In this document: positions 6,787 through 8,787 of the stretch, in pieces
How positions within the stretch are numbered: the stretch's first letter is position 1
Layout of the letters: each line of letters begins with the position of its first letter
Source: Dehalococcoidia bacterium
GTDB lineage: Bacteria; Chloroflexota; Dehalococcoidia; Dehalococcoidales; UBA1222
Assembly: GCA_009779655.1 (NCBI GenBank)
Contig: WRDV01000036.1
Span: 1 to 8,787 of the forward strand
Reading direction: 5' to 3'
DNA: 8,787 nt
Notes under the pieces: model-generated
Database searches by the model: none
Seen by the model: the letters and a program-made list of their open reading frames with translations, nothing else
Told to the model about the DNA's origin: nothing
Program-made: the position numbers and the translations under genes

Positions 6787-6867
6787 GCCGTCTTTCACCC
6801 CCCCTGTATACTATAATTTTACGGGAATTTAGGTTCCAACTTGCGAAAAGCTTTGCCTGATATCGTA

Positions 6868-6972
6868 TCAATCGTTATTGAGCGCAACGCCTTCGGAAAG
6901 GATATTCGGAAGGGCGCGTTTCATATTTGCCCAAATATGCTTAATACTCCGCCCAGCAGCCAATGGCATCCG
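6868..6972 (-). pseudogene. Possible IS630-type transposase C-terminal remnant
   Basis: Between two stops on the minus strand the frame reads PLAAGRSIKHIWANMKRALP and then NILSEGVALNND, followed by TGA and YDIRQSF. RSIKHIWANMKRAL resembles the NPIExxWANMKRxL block near the C-terminus of IS630/Tc1 transposases, with Pro changed to Ser and the catalytic Glu changed to Lys. The in-frame stops on both sides mean it is dead if it is real. The match is short and made from memory, so this is a weak call. Confidence 0.3.
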
Positions 6973-7042
6973 TTAAGCAAAAGGGATTATGCCACAGCCA
7001 TAGCAGCTCCTCCTTGAGTCACCTTCCTTCCTATGCTTAACG
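6971..7042. repeat. Long-range inverted repeat CGTTAAGC / GCTTAACG
   Basis: CGTTAAGC (6971-6978) and GCTTAACG (7035-7042) are perfect 8-bp complements 56 bp apart. On the minus strand the pairing extends inward by an A-T pair and, past one mismatch, by three more pairs. The enclosed sequence is purine-rich with GGAAGGAAGG and AAGGAGGAGC. It could fold into a closed structured RNA or be part of an old mobile element. Confidence 0.4.
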
Positions 7043-7165
7043 ACCTGAAATATCGTTATTCTAGGCGGAATGTGACTGTGTATAAACTTCTGTCGCGCAC
7101 CAGCATAGCGGATGGCTTACTGTTTGCACGCTTTTCGTGCTCAACTAGCTAAAGCCGTAGTAACA

Positions 7166-7206
7166 AGATGGCGGAGGATCCAAACCCTCCACTATCTCAT
7201 CTTTTT
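7166..7206. terminator. Imperfect 12-bp hairpin downstream of the exported-protein operon
   Basis: AGATGGCGGAGG (7166-7177) pairs with CCTCCACTATCT (7186-7197) around an 8-nt loop, with one C-A mismatch and one G-T wobble on the plus-strand RNA. On the plus strand a TTTTT tract follows 4 nt later. On the minus strand, the direction of the 7259-8787 genes, the tail is only TTGTTAC. It lies about 60 nt past the stop at 7259, so it may end that transcript, but polarity favours plus. Confidence 0.4.
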
Positions 7207-7258
7207 ATGCCCATGCACAAGTAGAATTTTACATTAACTTGGCGCTGCTCAGCACTAC

Positions 7259-7888
7259 CTAAATACGCAGCATGCCTTGAGGTAGAGATTTATACTCATC
7301 GGTATCACCAAATATTTGGCTGAGCAAATTACAAAATGAGCGTAAGTTGAGATGCTTCTCTGGCATAGCCATCCATTCTGGAGGAGTCCTCCAGTCTTCA
7401 AGAATTGCTGAACCCTCAAGCCGAATTGAATAAACTTCGCCATCTAAGCGAAAAACTATTAATATTTCAAAGTCTGGTGTGTGTTTGAGTCCATCATCTC
7501 TAGTTATTAAGTCTGTACTACTGTACGATTTGATGTCATACTGGATGATGAAATCGTAAATCTCTTGCAGCTTTTCGCGTGGCATATGGTAATCAACAGA
7601 AACATATCCACCGAAAGTATAAACGCCCATTTTATTGTGCTTCGTGTCAAATATGTAGCTTCCAAGGATCAAATACTGGATATAGAATCCATCTAAGAAA
7701 TCATCCGGCATAGTTAAGTCCTCTTCTTCTACAGAAGTCAAGATGTCGTCTGTTTCCTTATCGTTAGATACGATATCCGCGGTGCCAAGCGCAAGGTCAG
7801 TACCAAGCGGCACATCAGATATTACACAGCTTAAAGGCAATGCCAAAAGCATTAACCCTATTACGGTCAACAATATTTTCTTTGTCAT
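7259..7888 (-). CDS. Unrecognised exported or lipoprotein-like protein, 209 aa
   Basis: I do not recognise the family. From the ATG at 7888 the protein starts MTKKILLTVIGLMLLALPLSC, a clear signal peptide. Cys21 could be lipidated, but LPLSC is a poor lipobox (Pro at -3, Leu at -2). An acidic, probably flexible stretch follows (about 22-60, with KETDDILTSVEEEDLTMPDD), then a compact domain with alternating beta strands (YIQYLILGSYIFDTKHN, FEILIVFRLDGEVYSIRL). The C-terminal helix ends TDEYKSLPQ. An upstream ATG at 7903 would add five residues, but it overlaps the GAGG ribosome binding site that serves 7888. The gene starts 29 bp after the stop of the metallopeptidase on the same strand, so the two are probably co-transcribed. 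A role as a surface partner of the peptidase is only inference. Confidence 0.72.
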   Translation of the reverse strand: MTKKILLTVIGLMLLALPLSCVISDVPLGTDLALGTADIVSNDKETDDILTSVEEEDLTMPDDFLDGFYIQYLILGSYIFDTKHNKMGVYTFGGYVSVDYHMPREKLQEIYDFIIQYDIKSYSSTDLITRDDGLKHTPDFEILIVFRLDGEVYSIRLEGSAILEDWRTPPEWMAMPEKHLNLRSFCNLLSQIFGDTDEYKSLPQGMLRI

Positions 7889-7917
7889 AACGAAATGCCT
7901 CATGAACCATATTACTG

Positions 7918-8787
7918 CTAGTATTGATATACTGTCAACTCATAAGATGTAGTCCCGCTTAGCGCAGCATTAACAGGAATAACACACCCTTCGAAATATC
8001 CGCTACTGGATTTAACAAGAGTATAGAATCTCGAAGGCGAACCAGTCATATCTACGGTGTTGATTACGCCTGCAGATGTTCTCAAGCTAAAGTAACACTT
8101 TAAGTTACTGGATGCATAATCTAGCTCTACAGTTATGTTCACAGTAGAACCTACAATACTAAACTCCAAAAAATGACTGGATAAAGCATCTACCACATAA
8201 GGACCGTCTCCGTAAGCAAATTTATTCATGTAGTTGTAATAATTATAAATGTTCGGCTTGGCATTCCATGCGGTAATTGAATTCGTATAAGTATAGCGAG
8301 GAGCATAACTACCAGCCCAACTCCACCCAAATGCATCTGCAAAGGTTACTGAACCTGGGAGCGCGTTAGTGATGTTAGTATATACGTTGGTAGAGCTGGC
8401 GGATCTCGTTAGTATGCCTTTGATAGTAGAATCTCCACCATAATACTGATGTATGTACAGAGGGATTAAAACAGCTCCATAAGCTTCACTATTCCGCCAA
8501 GTTTGCGAGAAAGACGACAGAGGTAACCCCGTTGAATTCAAAAAGTTATTTACGTGCCCAGCAAGCTCCTGAGAACCAGTGGTGCCATACTGCCTAATCA
8601 TTGCCCAACTTGCAAATGCTTCATTATACCAATGCGGCGTATTACCAATGAACTGGTATGTATTCATTATGGCATGCATATATTCGTGCGCAATGACTGT
8701 TTGTAACATAGGCGATATGTTATTACCTAAAGTAGAAGCAGGAATATTATAAAACGTTATTTGCGATGTGCCATTACTAACTGAGCT
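7918..8787 (-). CDS. Secreted HExxH zinc metallopeptidase (5' end cut by window edge)
   Basis: The frame is open from the stop at 7918 to the right edge (289 residues visible), so the ATG at 8709 is an internal Met rather than the start. Residues 34-38 are HEYMH in IAHEYMHAIM, the zinc-binding HExxH helix at nt 8674-8688. WYNEAFASWA follows at 53-62; its Glu56, 18 residues after the second His, is the expected third ligand of gluzincin-type peptidases (NExxAxW). The middle is rich in Tyr/Asn/Thr. The last 85 residues, from SSHFLEFSIVGSTVNITVEL to SGTTSYELTVYQY, look like a beta-sandwich module such as those appended to extracellular enzymes. No membrane anchor is seen in the visible part, and the signal peptide would lie outside the window. 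The exact peptidase family and substrate are unknown. Confidence 0.78.
   Translation of the reverse strand, partial: SSVSNGTSQITFYNIPASTLGNNISPMLQTVIAHEYMHAIMNTYQFIGNTPHWYNEAFASWAMIRQYGTTGSQELAGHVNNFLNSTGLPLSSFSQTWRNSEAYGAVLIPLYIHQYYGGDSTIKGILTRSASSTNVYTNITNALPGSVTFADAFGWSWAGSYAPRYTYTNSITAWNAKPNIYNYYNYMNKFAYGDGPYVVDALSSHFLEFSIVGSTVNITVELDYASSNLKCYFSLRTSAGVINTVDMTGSPSRFYTLVKSSSGYFEGCVIPVNAALSGTTSYELTVYQY

Larger units (their letters stand above)
6787..7258. other. Gene-free region of degraded mobile-element sequence
   Basis: No intact coding sequence is visible in these 472 bp on either strand. The stretch from about 6806 to 6850 (CTGTATACTATAATTTTACG onward, then GGTTCCAACTTGCGAAA) follows the transposase stop at the distance expected for an IS end. 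It may be that element's terminal inverted repeat; the matching left end is not seen in the window. The rest holds a possible IS630 remnant, a long-range inverted repeat (6971-7042), a small hairpin (7126-7140, GCACG-CTTTT-CGTGC) and a larger hairpin (7166-7197). It lies between the IS fragments and the exported-protein genes. Confidence 0.5.

Noticed and set aside
7040..7110. GTGCG-like start on the minus strand that could be a group II intron 5' end
   Set aside because: No domain V hairpin or reverse transcriptase follows, so the short match is chance.
7150..7210. Possible tRNA around the GGAGG/CCTCC hairpin
   Set aside because: There is no acceptor stem, anticodon arm or T-loop consensus; it is a single hairpin.
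1..8787. CRISPR array or defence operon
   Set aside because: No regularly spaced direct repeats and no Cas, restriction-modification or toxin-antitoxin genes are visible.

Overview
This is a bacterial window of moderate GC. It carries three recognisable housekeeping or accessory genes, several small genes and a strip of decayed insertion sequences. The organism is not certain. The DnaE has the sequence VRGSAASS where most bacteria have GRGSAAGS, and a tiny LSDFG/FKAW-type zinc-ribbon gene is present. From memory both fit Dehalococcoidia-like Chloroflexota, but this is a low-confidence inference. Two genes look lipoprotein-like or exported: modA with a good lipobox and the 7259-7888 gene with a poor one.

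Left part (1-1810). A molybdate-binding lipoprotein gene (modA, minus strand) is cut by the left edge. It has a near-ideal promoter whose -10 lies in a ModE-like palindrome. Behind it, also on minus, is a multi-pass membrane protein with a DUF1648 domain and a DUF5808-like C-terminus. A 153-bp divergent intergenic region separates this from dnaE. That region holds a striking 26-bp near-perfect inverted repeat beside an extended -10 promoter.

Centre (1811-6139). An intact dnaE (DNA polymerase III alpha, 1168 aa) runs on plus and meets a convergent ogt/MGMT-type DNA alkyltransferase, with only 2 bp between the stop codons. Upstream of ogt on the same strand is a 73-aa zinc-ribbon gene with a strong ribosome binding site and its own promoter. 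The two probably form a small operon.

Right part (6140-7258). This is an insertion-sequence graveyard. It contains a minus-strand DDE transposase fragment, a plus-strand IS1634/IS4-like transposase C-terminus joined head-to-head to it at a 14-bp perfect palindrome, and a possible IS630-type C-terminal remnant. About 470 bp have no intact gene but contain inverted repeats.

Right end (7259-8787). Two minus-strand genes are probably co-transcribed: a secreted HExxH zinc metallopeptidase cut by the right edge, then an unrecognised exported or lipoprotein-like protein 29 bp downstream.

I do not see a clear new multi-gene system. The best leads are the dnaE-promoter palindrome, the transposase junction palindrome, the zinc-ribbon/MGMT pair and the exported peptidase pair.
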